NCBI GenBank assembly: GCA_035079385.1
Contig: JAVHKY010000008.1
Coordinates: forward strand, 6,308,001 to 6,372,000
Length of the DNA: 64,000 bases
Source of the DNA: Aspidiotus rigidus
Taxonomy: Eukaryota > Arthropoda > Insecta > Hemiptera > Diaspididae
Reading direction: 5' to 3'
Positions 33,480 to 44,831 of this stretch are shown piece by piece. The translations under genes were made by a program, and so were the position numbers. The notes beneath the pieces were generated by a model. That model made no database searches. It was not told the origin of the DNA and saw only the letters and a list, made by a program, of their open reading frames with translations. Within the stretch, counting starts at the first letter, position 1. Every line of letters starts with the position of its first letter.

Positions 33480-35800
33480 TATACGGAGAATGGTCTCCTA
33501 TTCAATCCGATTGCTGAAGAGCACAAACAATCACTGACGCTCCTACTCTAGCAATCAAACGCTTCCGGTTGGATCTCAAAGAGGAAGAAAAGTCCCACTC
33601 TCGTAAAACAGAAACTATGAGTATTATATAGGTAATTGAGAAATAAACAGGCGCTATTTAAGAAGAACTCTTACGCCAACCAAGTGAATGAATATGTTGT
33701 ACACGTGAATGATCAACAAGAGGCTACATAATAAAACGGGACTTTCTTGCCCTTCGGCTCTCGATTTACAATAAAATACCCAACTCGCCTTGAAAATCTA
33801 AATTTAAAATCTGATTTGTTTGGATTAGTTGTAGCAGGCCGAGCAATCGCGGAGGGGTTGCTAGATAAGAAACTATTGCTAGTACTTTAATCGGGCGACC
33901 ATATTGGGGAAACAAAAATCTTAGCAGTTGCCAAACTTCAAGGTGTGTACTTCTCGTCGAACAAAATGTAAAAGTCGCACAGTCTTATCAGAAATGTGCC
34001 TCGACGAAATGACTTGCTAAACTTTTCTCGTTTACCCTACGAGTATTTTACTTATCTGCAGCCCCGAATAAAGGCGCTTTTCTGCCGAACCACGCGACAT
34101 ATAAGTATAGACAATCAACAACATTTACCACGTCCCACCATCCTGCCCTCGTTCGACTACATACAATTTTGCTCGCTACTTTACCCTCTTAGTGGTGTCG
34201 AGAAGTTGCTTTTCTCAAACAAACTTCCCCATTTAATAAAATTTTATTTCGAATCATTTTCTATGCGGAGTTTCCGAGAAAGGTATAAAAAAATATTATG
34301 AAGGCCTTACGCGCGAAAAACGAGATAGCGAGAGAATCTATTTGTGTAGAATCATTAAGCGAGATTACGATGCATGACGCCACTCGCGCTGTCTTGCAAA
34401 AACTTTCTATCTTCGAATGAGTTCGAAAATTTTTTCGACAAAAATGTTCGTACAAGTAGAAATCAGATATCAACAAAACCATGGGTCACTAATTTACGGA
34501 ACACTACCTCCGTTAACTAATCTTTTTCTTCTCCTTTGTCTCATTATTCGCACCCTTCTTTTCAGCTGGGCGCGATGAATTCATAAATAATTGATTGAAA
34601 AAGAACTGAAAGAACAGACAGTAATTTTTTGCTGCACCAAAAGAGAGTACCTACTCGTATTGCATTGATATTCTCGGTGGTACTTTTGGAAAGAAGCACT
34701 TCACTTTACGAAGGTTGAAAAAATAAAAAAAAAAAAAGAGAAGAAAACCTAGTCAAAAATTCACGTAAAATATTACCGTCAGAATTATACGCAATAGCGC
34801 ACCTGGAATTCATTTAGGTATACATCTACTATTCGTGCATAAATGAAGATTGAATGAGCGCCACGTAACTCACAGCTTTGATCCCAGTACTGAAGTATTA
34901 AATGCATTTACTCCTTCATTTCGCTCTCTCCAGCCTTTTTCATTTCATACACATTACAGACCTATACTAACTGTTCGTACAATCATCGAATTGTAACTAC
35001 GTCCTTTGACGTTAGGCGAAGAATAATGAATTTCGTATTATTCGGAGCGTAGGCGTTCCGAGTCATGAATTTCTCATAAACTATGCCAATGTATACACAA
35101 ACGCATACACTGACAACTACTATTATAAACAAAGTAGCATCATCAATAATTCGTCGAAGCGAATTCTATCGAGCCTTCTTCCGCGTGATTTCCTCTCAAA
35201 TAAACATTTTTCAGTTAGCATTTCATTCACGAATCGGCGTAATTATAAGCTTCGGAACTGCTCTTGCGCATCGTGAGCAATCTTTTGATTTCTTCAAGAA
35301 AAAAAATTAATTCCGGTTTCGTTAATCGGGATCTCATTTTTATGAATTTAGTTTGCCGAGCAACTTCTTAACGAGCGAAAGAAAAACGGATGTAAAAGGT
35401 TGAAAACTCGTTGGAAATTCTCTATTGAAATCTTAGGCAGAATTGCCAGATGTCTCTACTCCTGTGGAATCTCATATTCGTATCCTGCTCTAGTTGATGC
35501 CGGTGTATTTCTTTCGCCAAAGTTCATACTATATTTTCACAGCGGAGGATCAATTCTAGGTTTTTTTAAGGAATCAGACTCAACTTCAGAACATTTCTGA
35601 GAACTTGTTTCCATTCTCAATTGCCAGATGCCTCTGTTACCGTAGAATCTCACAAACGACTAAACGTGTCTGCATTAGTTGGCACTACTCCGGTATCATC
35701 TTTACCAAAGTCCAAGGCTGTAGCTAAATTTTCATTGCCGAGCATCGATTTGGGTTCAGAATCAAAGGCTCTAGTCGGGTAAGAAGGGAAAACGCCCTTA
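33480..35800. other. No assignable feature
   Basis: Several short frames (33996-34301, 35083-35310, 35400-35600) show no domain or splice support. Composition is AT-rich with no strong repeats. Confidence 0.45.
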
Positions 35801-35804
35801 TTCG

Positions 35805-35960
35805 CAGAATGTTCCAAATGTAAGTCAAAATATTGTCCTCCATGAGAAAATTCGAAACCTCAAAAACTGGACTCTTTTGCTCATCCGTATGGGCTGCGGA
35901 GCCATTTTTAGGCCTGAAATCCAAATGGCTTTGTCCAAGACAACGATGATTGCAGAGCGA
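35805..35960 (-). repeat. Dispersed repeat paired with 45730-45890
   Basis: On the minus strand it contains GCCATTTGGATTTCAGGCCT, CAGCCCATACGGATGAGC and TTTTCTCATGGAGGACAATA. The plus-strand block at 45755-45860 has the same order. Translated frames over both look alike only because the DNA is repeated; no gene is supported. Confidence 0.75.
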
Positions 35961-36215
35961 TGAAAATTGGAGACATTTTAGAAAATGTGAACGTGCTGAT
36001 ATGGTATCTAAAAGAAGAAAAAAACCATCCATATTTTCCCTAATTTCTAGCAAATACAACATACATTTAGTATCACGGGCCTCGGTAAGGTGGAACATTA
36101 TTAAAAAAATTAATAAATTTAATAGCGGCGTAAGCTATGACTGCTACCGCGATAGATAGCGAGACATCAATAGTCAATGTTCGGGCTGAATAATAAGCAC
36201 TCCTGACATTCACGT

Positions 36216-36465
36216 CTTTTTAGCGGGCAGCCCGCTATCCCTTTTGTTGGGGGTACTTTCAGGAAATTTTCGTCCGCAAGCGCGAGCGACCCGAGTTTGA
36301 TGACGTCACGGAAGGGGGGACTTGGAAAATTGTCGACTTTTGAGCTACGAGTATAATAATATGATAGAAGGGGGACTCAGAAAATTTTCGACTCGCGTTC
36401 GCGGTCCGAGGTTGATGACGTCACGGAAGGGGAAGAAGGACTTAGAAAAATTTCGACTCTTAAGC
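36216..36465. repeat. One-ended copy of the GCGGGxAxCCCGCTATCCC family
   Basis: AGCGGGCAGCCCGCTATCCC, then TTTTGTTGGGGGTACT, CGTCCGCAAGCGCGAGCGA, and TGATGACGTCACGGAAGG match the reverse complement of 39900-40037. TGACGTCA occurs twice (36301-36308 and 36416-36423). No matching second terminus is seen. Confidence 0.7.
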
Positions 36466-36469
36466 TATA

Positions 36470-37032
36470 CCGGGTGGGGCAGAAAGATGTCAACAGTTGA
36501 ATGGGAGTTTGCGCTAAATCTGCCGTAGCGCGAAAAAGCAACACGTTAGACAGTATAGTTTAAGCGTACAAATTTTGTATCTCAATTTTATCTTTAATTT
36601 GAGCCATACCCGAAGTTTCTTTGACTTTTCTGAGCCGAGTTATGGACCAAAATGTGACAACACTTGACTAATTTGCCAAGATTTCCATAATAAGAAATTG
36701 AAAAATCTCCCATTTCCAAGCTTCATATTTAGGTATTTTATTCGGAATCAGCGTTAAATTTCACTTTCAAATCAAAATATAAAAAATGGAAATTTGAACA
36801 ATTTTTAATTTTTGAGAATTTTGGCAAATTGATCAATTTTCGGCACATTTTGGTCCATAACTCGGCTCAGAAATGTTGTAGAAAGTTGGGTAGGGGCGCA
36901 AATCGACGACAAAATTGATATACAAATTTCGTAGATTTAATGACATGTGCATCTAACCTTTCGCGTTTTTCAGTTGGAGTGGATTTAGTTCAAACTCTCA
37001 TTTAACTGATAACATATTTTTGCCCCACCCGA
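36470..37032. mobile_element. Palindromic miniature element, TA flanks
   Basis: The termini CCGGGTGGGGCAGAAA and its near-inverse (TTTTTGCCCCACCCGA at the right end) are flanked by TA on both sides. The two halves are imperfect inverted repeats for most of their length: ATGGGAGTTTGCGCTAAATC at the left matches the inverse of AAACTCTCATTT at the right, and CTGAGCCGAGTTATGGACCA is present in both arms. About 563 bp, no coding capacity. TA flanks suggest a mariner/Tc1-type mobiliser; that is inference. Confidence 0.72.
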
Positions 37033-37045
37033 TATACTCTTGAGC

Positions 37046-37250
37046 TATACAGGGTGGACCAGAAAGATGTTACCAGTTACATGGGAGTTTGCGCTGAATC
37101 TGTTGTAGCGCGAAAAGCAAAACTTTAGATGTATACTTCAAATCTACGAAATTTGTATCTCAACTTTATCTTTGATTTGCGTCATATCCAAAGTTTCTAC
37201 GACTTTTCTGAGCCGAGTTGTGGACCAAAATGTGCCGAAATTTTAGAGCA
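37046..37250. repeat. Half copy of the palindromic element
   Basis: GAGCTATACAGGGTGGACCA, ATGGGAGTTTGCGCTGAATC and CTGAGCCGAGTTGTGGACCA repeat the left half of 36470-37032. It begins after an almost identical flank (ACTCTTRAGCTATA), so it may be a partial tandem copy. It ends near 37250. Confidence 0.7.
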
Positions 37251-37304
37251 GGGGTTCCCAAAGTTGTGAATTATCGAAAAACAATTTTCCATGATTGAAA
37301 GAAT

Positions 37305-37765
37305 CGCGTAATCTTCAAAGTGTTCCTCAATCCTGTAGTAAAGTTTAGCGCTGAATCTGAATAAAACCGTTAAAAAATTCTGCAAAGTACCAAAATGGAT
37401 TAATGGGCCCAAAAAGGGTCAAAATTTCCCCAAAATGTTGAAACCGCCTAATCTTCGAAGTGTTCCCCAATCCTGTAGTAATGTTTAATGCTAAATTTGA
37501 ATAAAATTGTTTAAAAATTCTGCGAAGCACCAAAATGGGTTAATGGGTCCAAAAAGGGTCAAAATTTCCCCAAAATAATAAAACTGCCTAATCTTCGATG
37601 TTTTTCTCGATTCTAAGATGAAATTTAGCGCTGAATCTGAATAAAATTGTTAAAAAAATTCTCGCGAAGCACCAAAATGGGTGAATGGGCCCAAAAAGCG
37701 TCAAAATTTCCCCAAAATAATAAAACCGCCCAACCTTCAAAGTTTTTCTTGGTTCTGAGATAAGA
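37305..37765. repeat. 138-bp tandem repeat, about 3.3 copies
   Basis: Units begin at GTAATCTTC (37310), CTAATCTTCG (37449), CTAATCTTCG (37587) and CAACCTTC (37729). Each contains TAATGGGYCCAAAAAGGGTC and TTTCCCCAAAA. The frames read on the minus strand through it are repeat translations. Confidence 0.88.
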
Positions 37766-38164
37766 GTTTCTGCGGCAGGACCCGCCTTGATCATACACGG
37801 GGCCCAAGTTGATCTATGTTGAAATCAGGGATCATTCGCCTGCCTCGCTGTCATGCACGGGGTCTTGATCGTTCTCTTACCGCGAGCTCATGACGAAAGT
37901 CGAGCTTGCCGGGGCCTCAGCCATCGACTAGCTGTTTGTACGCTAGTAAAATGTCTGGATAATCAGTTTGTTGAACAGTAGCGTATAACCAGGAAAGATT
38001 AGGGAGTGGATCCCTCTTCATTACTCCGCTTTTTATCGCAATAATTTCGAACTTTACTGAAAAATATTGAAGAAAGGGTTTTTTTTTTGGCTACGCGTCT
38101 GCTGTTGGACAGACAGAGCTGGAATTATCTTTTACATTTGACGTAATTTTTATCGAGAACATGA

Positions 38165-38299
38165 GGGCCAGTTTTACCAACGACGCTCAAAGTCACGTGA
38201 CAGGTCAAGCCCCGATTTAGCCAATAAAGCGACCGATTTTGGCGACTTAAGCTAGAATTAGCACTAAATCGACGATTAGCACTTTGGTAAAACTGACCC
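38165..38299. mobile_element. PIF/Harbinger-like MITE, 135 bp
   Basis: The termini GGGCCAGTTTTACCAA and TTGGTAAAACTGACCC are inverted repeats with one mismatch, and TGA stands on both sides (38162-38164 and 38300-38302) as a 3-bp target duplication. GGGCC-type ends with a TNA duplication fit Harbinger-mobilised miniature elements. Confidence 0.78.
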
Positions 38300-38746
38300 T
38301 GAGTTTCCTCGACGTATGATTGATTTAGAGATATGACGATCTAATCCTTAAGTCTACAAGGTTAAAACTCTCATTTCATCGTACCCACAGAACAGAATTC
38401 ATCTTTGTCTATGTCGCATGATTGTGTCTGAATAAACAGCAATGTTAAAGAGTTGCTTTCGATCTTGATGTGAAATTTTTCGTATAAACCATTTGCGATA
38501 AATAAATTCATCGAGAATTGACAGTGTGTAGGTGGTTTATGATAGGTAGAGAATATTCTACGCAAATGTCATTTCTTAACCCTCAAATTTGTTCAAGTGC
38601 AAAGTAGAAAAAATCACGATTGGAGCTGATGTTTCGCAATTTGGAAGATTATTTACAAATTTTATTCGTTTCTATTCGATATTGTCTTATATGCGACTTT
38701 ACTTTAGATGAAACTTGAGTACATATAGCAACTCAGCAGAAAACCC

Positions 38747-38811
38747 TATAAATACGGAGATTCTGAACCTCGATTCTTCATTGTAAGACTTCGTCAACTT
38801 CTTATCAGTTC
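38747..38811 (+). promoter_or_regulatory. Core promoter: TATA, Inr and DPE
   Basis: TATAAATA lies at 38747-38754. An initiator TCATT places +1 at A38780, 33 bp from the TATA start. At exactly +28 to +32 (38807-38811) AGTTC fits the DPE consensus RGWYV. All three arthropod core elements are correctly spaced. TSS position is inferred. Confidence 0.6.
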
Positions 38812-38846
38812 ACTCTCGCGAGTATTTTGTTCAAAAAATTTGTCTG
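38780..38846 (+). other. Probable untranslated first exon
   Basis: From the inferred start at 38780 to a strong 5' splice site CTG|GTAAGTTA at 38846/38847, about 67 nt with no ATG-initiated frame of use. It probably joins the secreted-peptide gene on the same strand. Candidate 3' acceptors upstream of the ATG at 41055 are TTTTCAG ending at 40842 and CTCTAG ending near 40993. The link is inference. Confidence 0.45.
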
Positions 38847-39812
38847 GTAAGTTAAATTTTTTTTACATTTTTTCTTCAGTTCCTGAGATATTTTTTTAAA
38901 AAAGCTATCCACTTCTTCGCGACTTACTTTACTTCATTCAGTGTCTGCTTTATTATTTTTTTTTTTCAATCACTTTTTTTTTTATTTTTTCTTTTTCCTT
39001 TCCTTTTGACTGACGCATGGCTTACAAAAATTACGCTTTGTAAATCAACTCGATTCCACTTCTTTCTCGACCAGTTAAGAAAAAAATTAAACCCCTCTAT
39101 CGCTTTCATCGTATGAGAAATAATTTCGAAAAGATTCTAAAATTCGTGCTTGAAATTAAAAAAAAAAATTGAAATTACAAATCATCGAATAAACTTGAGA
39201 TTGTACAAGCTGTACGCTTTCGGTTAAGCAACAATTCACGAAGCACCATAAAAATTAATGGTTGCTTGAAAGAAAGTGCTTAGATATTGTATTGCGACAG
39301 TTCGTAATTTTAATTTTGTGAAAATTTTTAAAAAGTTATTGAAACCCATTTGTTCCGCTTATTCTACTTCATTGTTCGTCTTTTCCGGTGATCTAATTTT
39401 CTTCTCGTCTTCAAACAGTGTTTCTCCCCCTTTTAAAACCAATGTTCTCACTTTTCATTCTTTTCTACCAATAATTTTAATTTAGAAACAACCTGAATTT
39501 CTCTCATTTTTCGACTTGTCTGATTGTAATATCTTCATAACATGCCTAATCAATTAACATGTTCAGTCTCAGAAAATCTTGAACCGTCCTAGAGAGTATT
39601 TTTTTTTCTTTCGGATAAATTTATATACGCTACCTATGGATTAAAAAAAAAAATTTAGAAGCCGTGGCAAATTTTCCAATGATAGTGAGGAACCCGCAAA
39701 TTCCACTGCTCCCTAAAAAACAGTTGGTCAGAAGTTATTCAATTCTAATCTCAAAATACCCTAGGTACTTATACTTTATAACACCTTTTTTTGGATGAAA
39801 AAAAAAAATAGT

Positions 39813-40037
39813 GGCAGCGGGGAACCCGCTATCCCGAGTCCCCTGTCCCCCTCCTATCATACATAGCTCGGAGGTAGGAATTTTTCTAAGTCCCCTTCCT
39901 TTCATATTATATGGCAGGAGGGTCGAAATTTTTCCAAGTCCCCCTCCCTTCTCCGTGACGTCATCAACCTCGCTCGCGCTCGCGGACGAAAAATTCCTAG
40001 GAGTACCCCCAAGAAAAGGGATAGCGGATTCCCCGCC
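39813..40037. mobile_element. Miniature element with GCGGGGAAxCCGCTATCCC termini
   Basis: GGCAGCGGGGAACCCGCTAT followed by CCC at the left is the near-inverse of GGGATAGCGGATTCCCCGCC at 40018-40037. Inside are two AGTCCCC-rich blocks, TGACGTCA at 39956-39963 and CGCTCGCGCTCGCGGACG. A-runs lie on both sides (about 39798-39808 and 40038-40051), so it may have inserted into poly(A). About 225 bp; superfamily unknown. Confidence 0.65.
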
Positions 40038-41054
40038 AAAAAAAAAAAAAACACTTCTTCTTCAAGCTCTGGATTTATTTCATCTTTACTCTATTTTCCT
40101 TCTTGGAAACGCATACTGAACTACCTCGCTATCGGGGATAGGAGAAAGGTCAGATACAAAGCAAAATTTTTAGCTCTCTCCTTGTACGTATACAAGAACG
40201 TCATGATCGAGATAAATATATTAAAAATTGTAGTCCCAATACGGCACTCCACTTCTATTCATTTTGCTGTGTTCTGCAACTGCAGATTTCAACAATTCAC
40301 CTAGGTATCACTTTTATCCTCTTTCAAGAAAAATTTACCCTAGAAAGATCACATCTCTCGGCAAACCCAAGTTCTTAATGTAGCCTAGAAAAATTCTTAT
40401 CAGCTGACATAGACAAATTTTCATAATGTAGCCTTGACAAATTCTTCTAAGCAGGATAGCCTGATCTAGCTAAGGTTGATGACGTCATAAAAGTATGATG
40501 CAGACGTTTTCTGCAAGCCTGCTATCCCTACACAAAACAGATAGCGCGGATTTTCTAATGAAACAATTATATTCACTCTAGGTTTCCAAAACTCACAATG
40601 TTTTTTTTTTTTTTGAACCACAAGAGTGGTGTAGTACTTTTCTTCATTTATCATAAAATAATAATGTTGTAAAACCAATTTAGCCGTACAGTGAGGCAAG
40701 GAAAAAAATTCGAGGAAAGAAAGTTGTCAAATGTGAGTCGCAAAGGCCGCGATGATAGAAATAGCTATTTGATGGGGAGGGAAAATATGATTCAATTCCT
40801 TTGAGCGAGCATACGTTCTTTCTTTTCTCACCTCTTTTCAGGTGATATTTGAATGACCCAAAAATTTTGATAAATTGCTATCACAGGACAAATTCTTTTT
40901 CCATCTGTTTTTCTTGACTTCAAAAAGAGTCTCTCTCAATACGTCACACGAGATTTCTCATCAGGAATTGAGCCTTCATGCTTCTGCTCTAGCTTCTTAT
41001 ACTATCAAATATTTTATTAATTGATATGCATTCCCTTTCATCAAGATAATTACG

Positions 41055-41484
41055 ATGGAAAACTATCGGGTTCTGGTTTTGACATTGTTGGTGCTGTTTG
41101 GAACCATCCAAGCGGGGAATGCGAGTGTATGGTCGTATGAGGGCGGGTTGATTCACTACAATCCAGGTATGTAGACATTTTTCGGATAATAAATTCTTCT
41201 TAAAATCGGAATTTTCTCTTCTATCGCCGATTTTAACTTAGGGAGTTGTATTTCCTCCATTACTCTAGAATCATAAGTAATACCGAGTTATTGTTTCTCT
41301 TAATTTGTTTTGTTATCCATGTTCTTCTTTTCTTGCAGGCATCATAAAAATGATGGCAAAATCAGCCATGGTGGGTTATGTTATTTATGGAAACAGTGTC
41401 CATGCAGATCCCGACCCCAACGGTCATGGTGGTATATCAAACGGGGGCTCCTGGCCTCCTCCTCCTCCTCGTGGAAATAAATGA
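41055..41484 (+). CDS. Small secreted proline-rich peptide, 85 residues, two coding exons
   Basis: Exon 41055-41166 ends CCAG|GTATGT and exon 41339-41484 begins after CTTTTCTTGCAG|GC; together 258 nt. The intron is 172 nt and interrupts after the first base of a Gly codon. The N-terminus MENYRVLVLTLLVLFGTIQA is a textbook signal peptide with likely cleavage after Ala20 or Ala23. The mature peptide of about 62-65 residues has no cysteine. It has a Gly/Met/Lys-containing amphipathic stretch (IIKMMAKSAMVGYVIYG), then VHADPDPNGHGG, and ends SWPPPPPRGNK. AATAAA follows at 41556. No family recognised: a gland-secreted, immune or structural peptide are all possible. Confidence 0.75.
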
Positions 41485-41555
41485 GAGATAAAACTCGTAC
41501 TAACCGCCGTACGGTATTCTCGATATTTCATTTCACTGTTTTTATTCATTGATAT

Positions 41556-41561
41556 AATAAA
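41556..41561 (+). terminator. Polyadenylation signal of the secreted-peptide gene
   Basis: Canonical AATAAA lies 72 bp after the stop codon, a normal distance for a short insect 3' untranslated region. Confidence 0.65.
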
Positions 41562-41579
41562 GAAATTGAAATAATATGA

Positions 41580-42593
41580 AAAATTAATCTAAATTTTGAT
41601 CATTAAAATTCACGAAGATTTCTGAAGAATCAATTTGCGTAGTACGTTGTTAATTAATTTTGTGAAATAAAGACAGCTGTTTATTGACTAAAATTTCTTG
41701 CTGTATGGACAAACAAAATTCAACTAATTTTGTTATGGTCATGAAGAAAGAAAGAAAGAAAGCTCTTTTTGTGTTTGCCCGGTGTTTTCCATCACCACAA
41801 AACTGGAAGCCCAAACAAAGTTTGTAAGAGATGCAAAATCACAAAAACAAAAGCAAAAAAGACTCTCAATAATGAGCAGGCCCAAGGCAAACTCAGTGTC
41901 ACAAATACGGTGATTGGAATGGATTCATTGAAAAACACTAAATCATACTTTTACCAATTCTCTTTCTTCGCATCCTCTTTTCTTATCTATTCATGAAAAT
42001 CCCTCTTCATTTCAGAGTGATGATGAAGAAAGATCAGACTATAAAAAGCTTTGAGTTGCCTGGAGATTCTTCCCAAACAAGAGCGTACGTCATTCCCTCC
42101 AGAGTCGAGAAAATTAGAAGTCCCGTGGCACGCCTGCGGACGAGACTGAAGTTCAATAGAATAGCAGCCCGACGAAAAAACTGAAAAGAGACCGGAACAG
42201 GATTCTCCAAGAGGAATGTAGATGTAGAGTACTGTAATGGATGTCATACAAATTAGCAGTTTACAAGATGATGCATATGACGACCGGGGAGACTATGGAG
42301 GAAATATTTGCTACAGCCAGAATTTAGTCCTTGAATAAGAATACCAGAGGATGGAGTGTTTGTAGATTTTTATGGGATACCAAAGTCCACGCAGTCTGGT
42401 AATTTGTAATATGCTACAGCTGCCACTGACGTAAGTTCGCAATTCATTTATATTGCACTCATAACTCGTCCATTTTTTTCAATATTCTCTTCTGCCATGA
42501 ATTCATAGTTCGTATTACACAGTCAATAGAGATACGAACAATAAAAAAATTTTTGAGCAAATCTGTAACTTTTTATAAGCTCCCTTTTATAAC

Positions 42594-42645
<52 letters not shown>

Positions 42646-43440
42646 AACAAAACTGGGATAACTTCTTAATATGCGCTCGCAGTACGACTTCATGCCAAAT
42701 TTTTTACAAAAGTTACTCACTCACAAAACCAATTTACTCCACCTTTTTCCAGCTGATTGCATGCACCGTGATATACAATTAAAATTGCGACAAAATACAA
42801 GAGGAAGAAGAAAAAAAACCATCGACCAAGTACGAAAAAAATCAGACACGAACTACGTCTGTTCGCGAAGTCACGTGCGTTAAAAAGGATCCACGTTTGT
42901 AAGTATATCCGTATACTATGGATGTAGAGTATAACTGGGCCAGCAATATTTTTCATTTTGGGGCCAATAACACAGTTCAGCGACGACAGGACAACCGTAA
43001 TGCAAAGTTTACGATGATGATGAGAAAGATCACGGCCGAAGTTGTTGCCACTTTTTCCGCAAAACACGAACGTGACTGTATTAAAAAATCGGGAAATCGA
43101 GGAAAGAATTTTCATCCCATCCACAGCAAGGTATACTACGTATCGTTTCCTGCAGTTTCAACGACATTTTGAGAATTGTTCGTCAGTCTTTCGTCACGTA
43201 CGTAAGCACTAAATTTATTGCCCTTGATCGTCGATGATGGGAAAATACAATTCTGAGAGCATATTATTATCTACCTTCGAGTAGTTTGACTCGTTGATTT
43301 GATTTGTATTATTAGTTGTACTTTATATTGTACATGTGGTGCAAGTAGCTTACTGGTATCACTACTAAACACCTTTAACTAGACTCACCTGGTTTCTAGA
43401 TTCTGAATGAGCTCTGATTGCCCTCACCGACCTAGATTCA
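41580..43440. other. No assignable gene
   Basis: Frames at 41769-41996, 41993-42184, 42671-42883 and 42717-43124 show no motif and overlap on opposite strands. The only clear structure is the (AG)n tract at 42597. Confidence 0.45.
42597..42643. repeat. (AG)n microsatellite
   Basis: An uninterrupted run of about 23 AG dinucleotides. Confidence 0.97.
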
Positions 43441-43479
43441 CTAATCCACGACACCCCGCAAACGGAGCTGACCTTAGGT

Positions 43480-44720
43480 CAATATTTTTTGACGTACAGA
43501 ACGCCTCCCACAATATGTAAACACACCGCATAGGCGTCATCCTTTGTTAACTAGGACTTCGCGGGGTCATTCCTTCTTCTATTTCAGGATCACCTCAATC
43601 GTCGATCATTCAAAATCCGTGTAAGCAATCAGTACTCCTTAAAACGGTTACCTCAAGGTTCCCACTCAGTGGAAGCCTTATTTTCATCGTTATATGAATA
43701 ACATCAACCTTCAATACAAATCTTACCATTCTCTGATAACCTCCGCATTCCTACGCGCCCTCCATCTCCTCCAAAAAACAATCAACAAAGTTACACTCCC
43801 GGCTCTCTCTCCAAGGTTTTCATACAACCACTTATGAAACAAAATTCGTCGGCCCGTTATTATACGTGCTGTACACAGCCGACCAGCCAAAACTACCTAC
43901 AGACACTGTAGTGGCACAATACGCTGATGATACAGCTATTGTAGCAGTACATGAAGATCATGCAACGGCCACAGCAATACTGCAAAAGTCTGTGGAAAAC
44001 GTTCACGCATGGATGCGGAAATGGAAAATAACAATCAACAATGCGAAGTCAGTACATGTGAATTTCACACTACGAAACTATGCATACACTCCTGTCATCA
44101 TCGATGGTCAAATAATACCACACTTGCAACATGTCAAATACTTGGGCATGCATCTAGACGCTAAATTGAATTGGGGACAGCATGTCTATACGAAGAAGTT
44201 ACAGATCAAGGAGAAGATACGGCAACTGCACTGGTTAATTGGTTGGCGTTCGGTCTTGAATCTTGATTCCAAACGAATTCTATACCTCATGATAGTCAAA
44301 CCAATCTGGCTATATGGAATAGCTATATGGGGTTGTACAAGCCGCTCTAATATAGAAATAATACAGCGAAGTCAAAACATAGTGCTACGCACAATGGTAC
44401 AAGCCTACCGCTATGAAAGAAATGACTCAATCCATCGAGACTTGAAAATGGACACCGTCATGGAAGAAATCCGTCGTCATTCTCAGAAATACGAAACCAG
44501 ACTTTTAAAACACCCAAACCCAAGCGCTATTCAACTCCTGGACAACAGCAATGAAGTCCGAAGATTGAAGAGATACAAACCAGCAGACTTACCAGTGCGG
44601 ACAAACTAAAACCATACTGGAAGTGGGCTACTGTTCAATGGAATAGGTAGCTCAACAAGTGTAATACATAGCTATTATGATCAGTACATATAGATGCCGC
44701 TCGGCAGTTTTTGTAAAAAG

Positions 44721-44756
<36 letters not shown>
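43480..44756 (+). mobile_element. Jockey-like non-LTR retrotransposon, 5'-truncated with poly(A)
   Basis: Plus-strand element ending in about 29 A residues at 44727-44755. The upstream part (43480-43865) is decayed; FKIRVSNQYSLKRLPQGSHS at about 43608-43670 is recognisable as the RT block ending in (V)PQGS, followed by about 180 bp of unrelated or scrambled sequence before PLLYVLYTADQP. Confidence 0.85.
43866..44609 (+). pseudogene. Jockey-clade RT, palm to C-terminus
   Basis: An open frame of 247 codons starts inside the RT: VVAQYADDTAIVAVHEDHAT (intact YADD catalytic box), MRKWKITINNAKS, then HVKYLGMHLDAKLNWGQHV (thumb), and a C-terminal region ending LLDNSNEVRRLKRYKPADL. This ending is characteristic of Jockey-clade ORF2 proteins. 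The endonuclease and most of the fingers are missing, so it is a truncated copy, but no break occurs in this frame. The stop lies about 120 bp before the poly(A) tail. Confidence 0.85.
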
Positions 44757-44758
<2 letters not shown>

Positions 44759-44831
44759 AAACAAAATGTTTCAAAAGCTACGTCAGCAAGCCATCACAAT
44801 TGCCAACAGTTCCATTTCAAAAATCGGCACT

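Noticed and set aside
35724..36098. Frame similar to that at 45666-45872, possible gene family
   Set aside because: The similarity is at DNA level in a dispersed repeat present in opposite orientations; no intact shared start, stop or splice sites.
37197..37807. Several minus-strand frames with repeated motifs
   Set aside because: They are translations of the 138-bp tandem repeat.
39205..39260. TTTCGGTTAAGCAACAATTC, possible fifth PLE tail hairpin
   Set aside because: Only CGCTTTCGGTTAA is shared; the CTGA block and neighbouring PLE tail sequence are absent.
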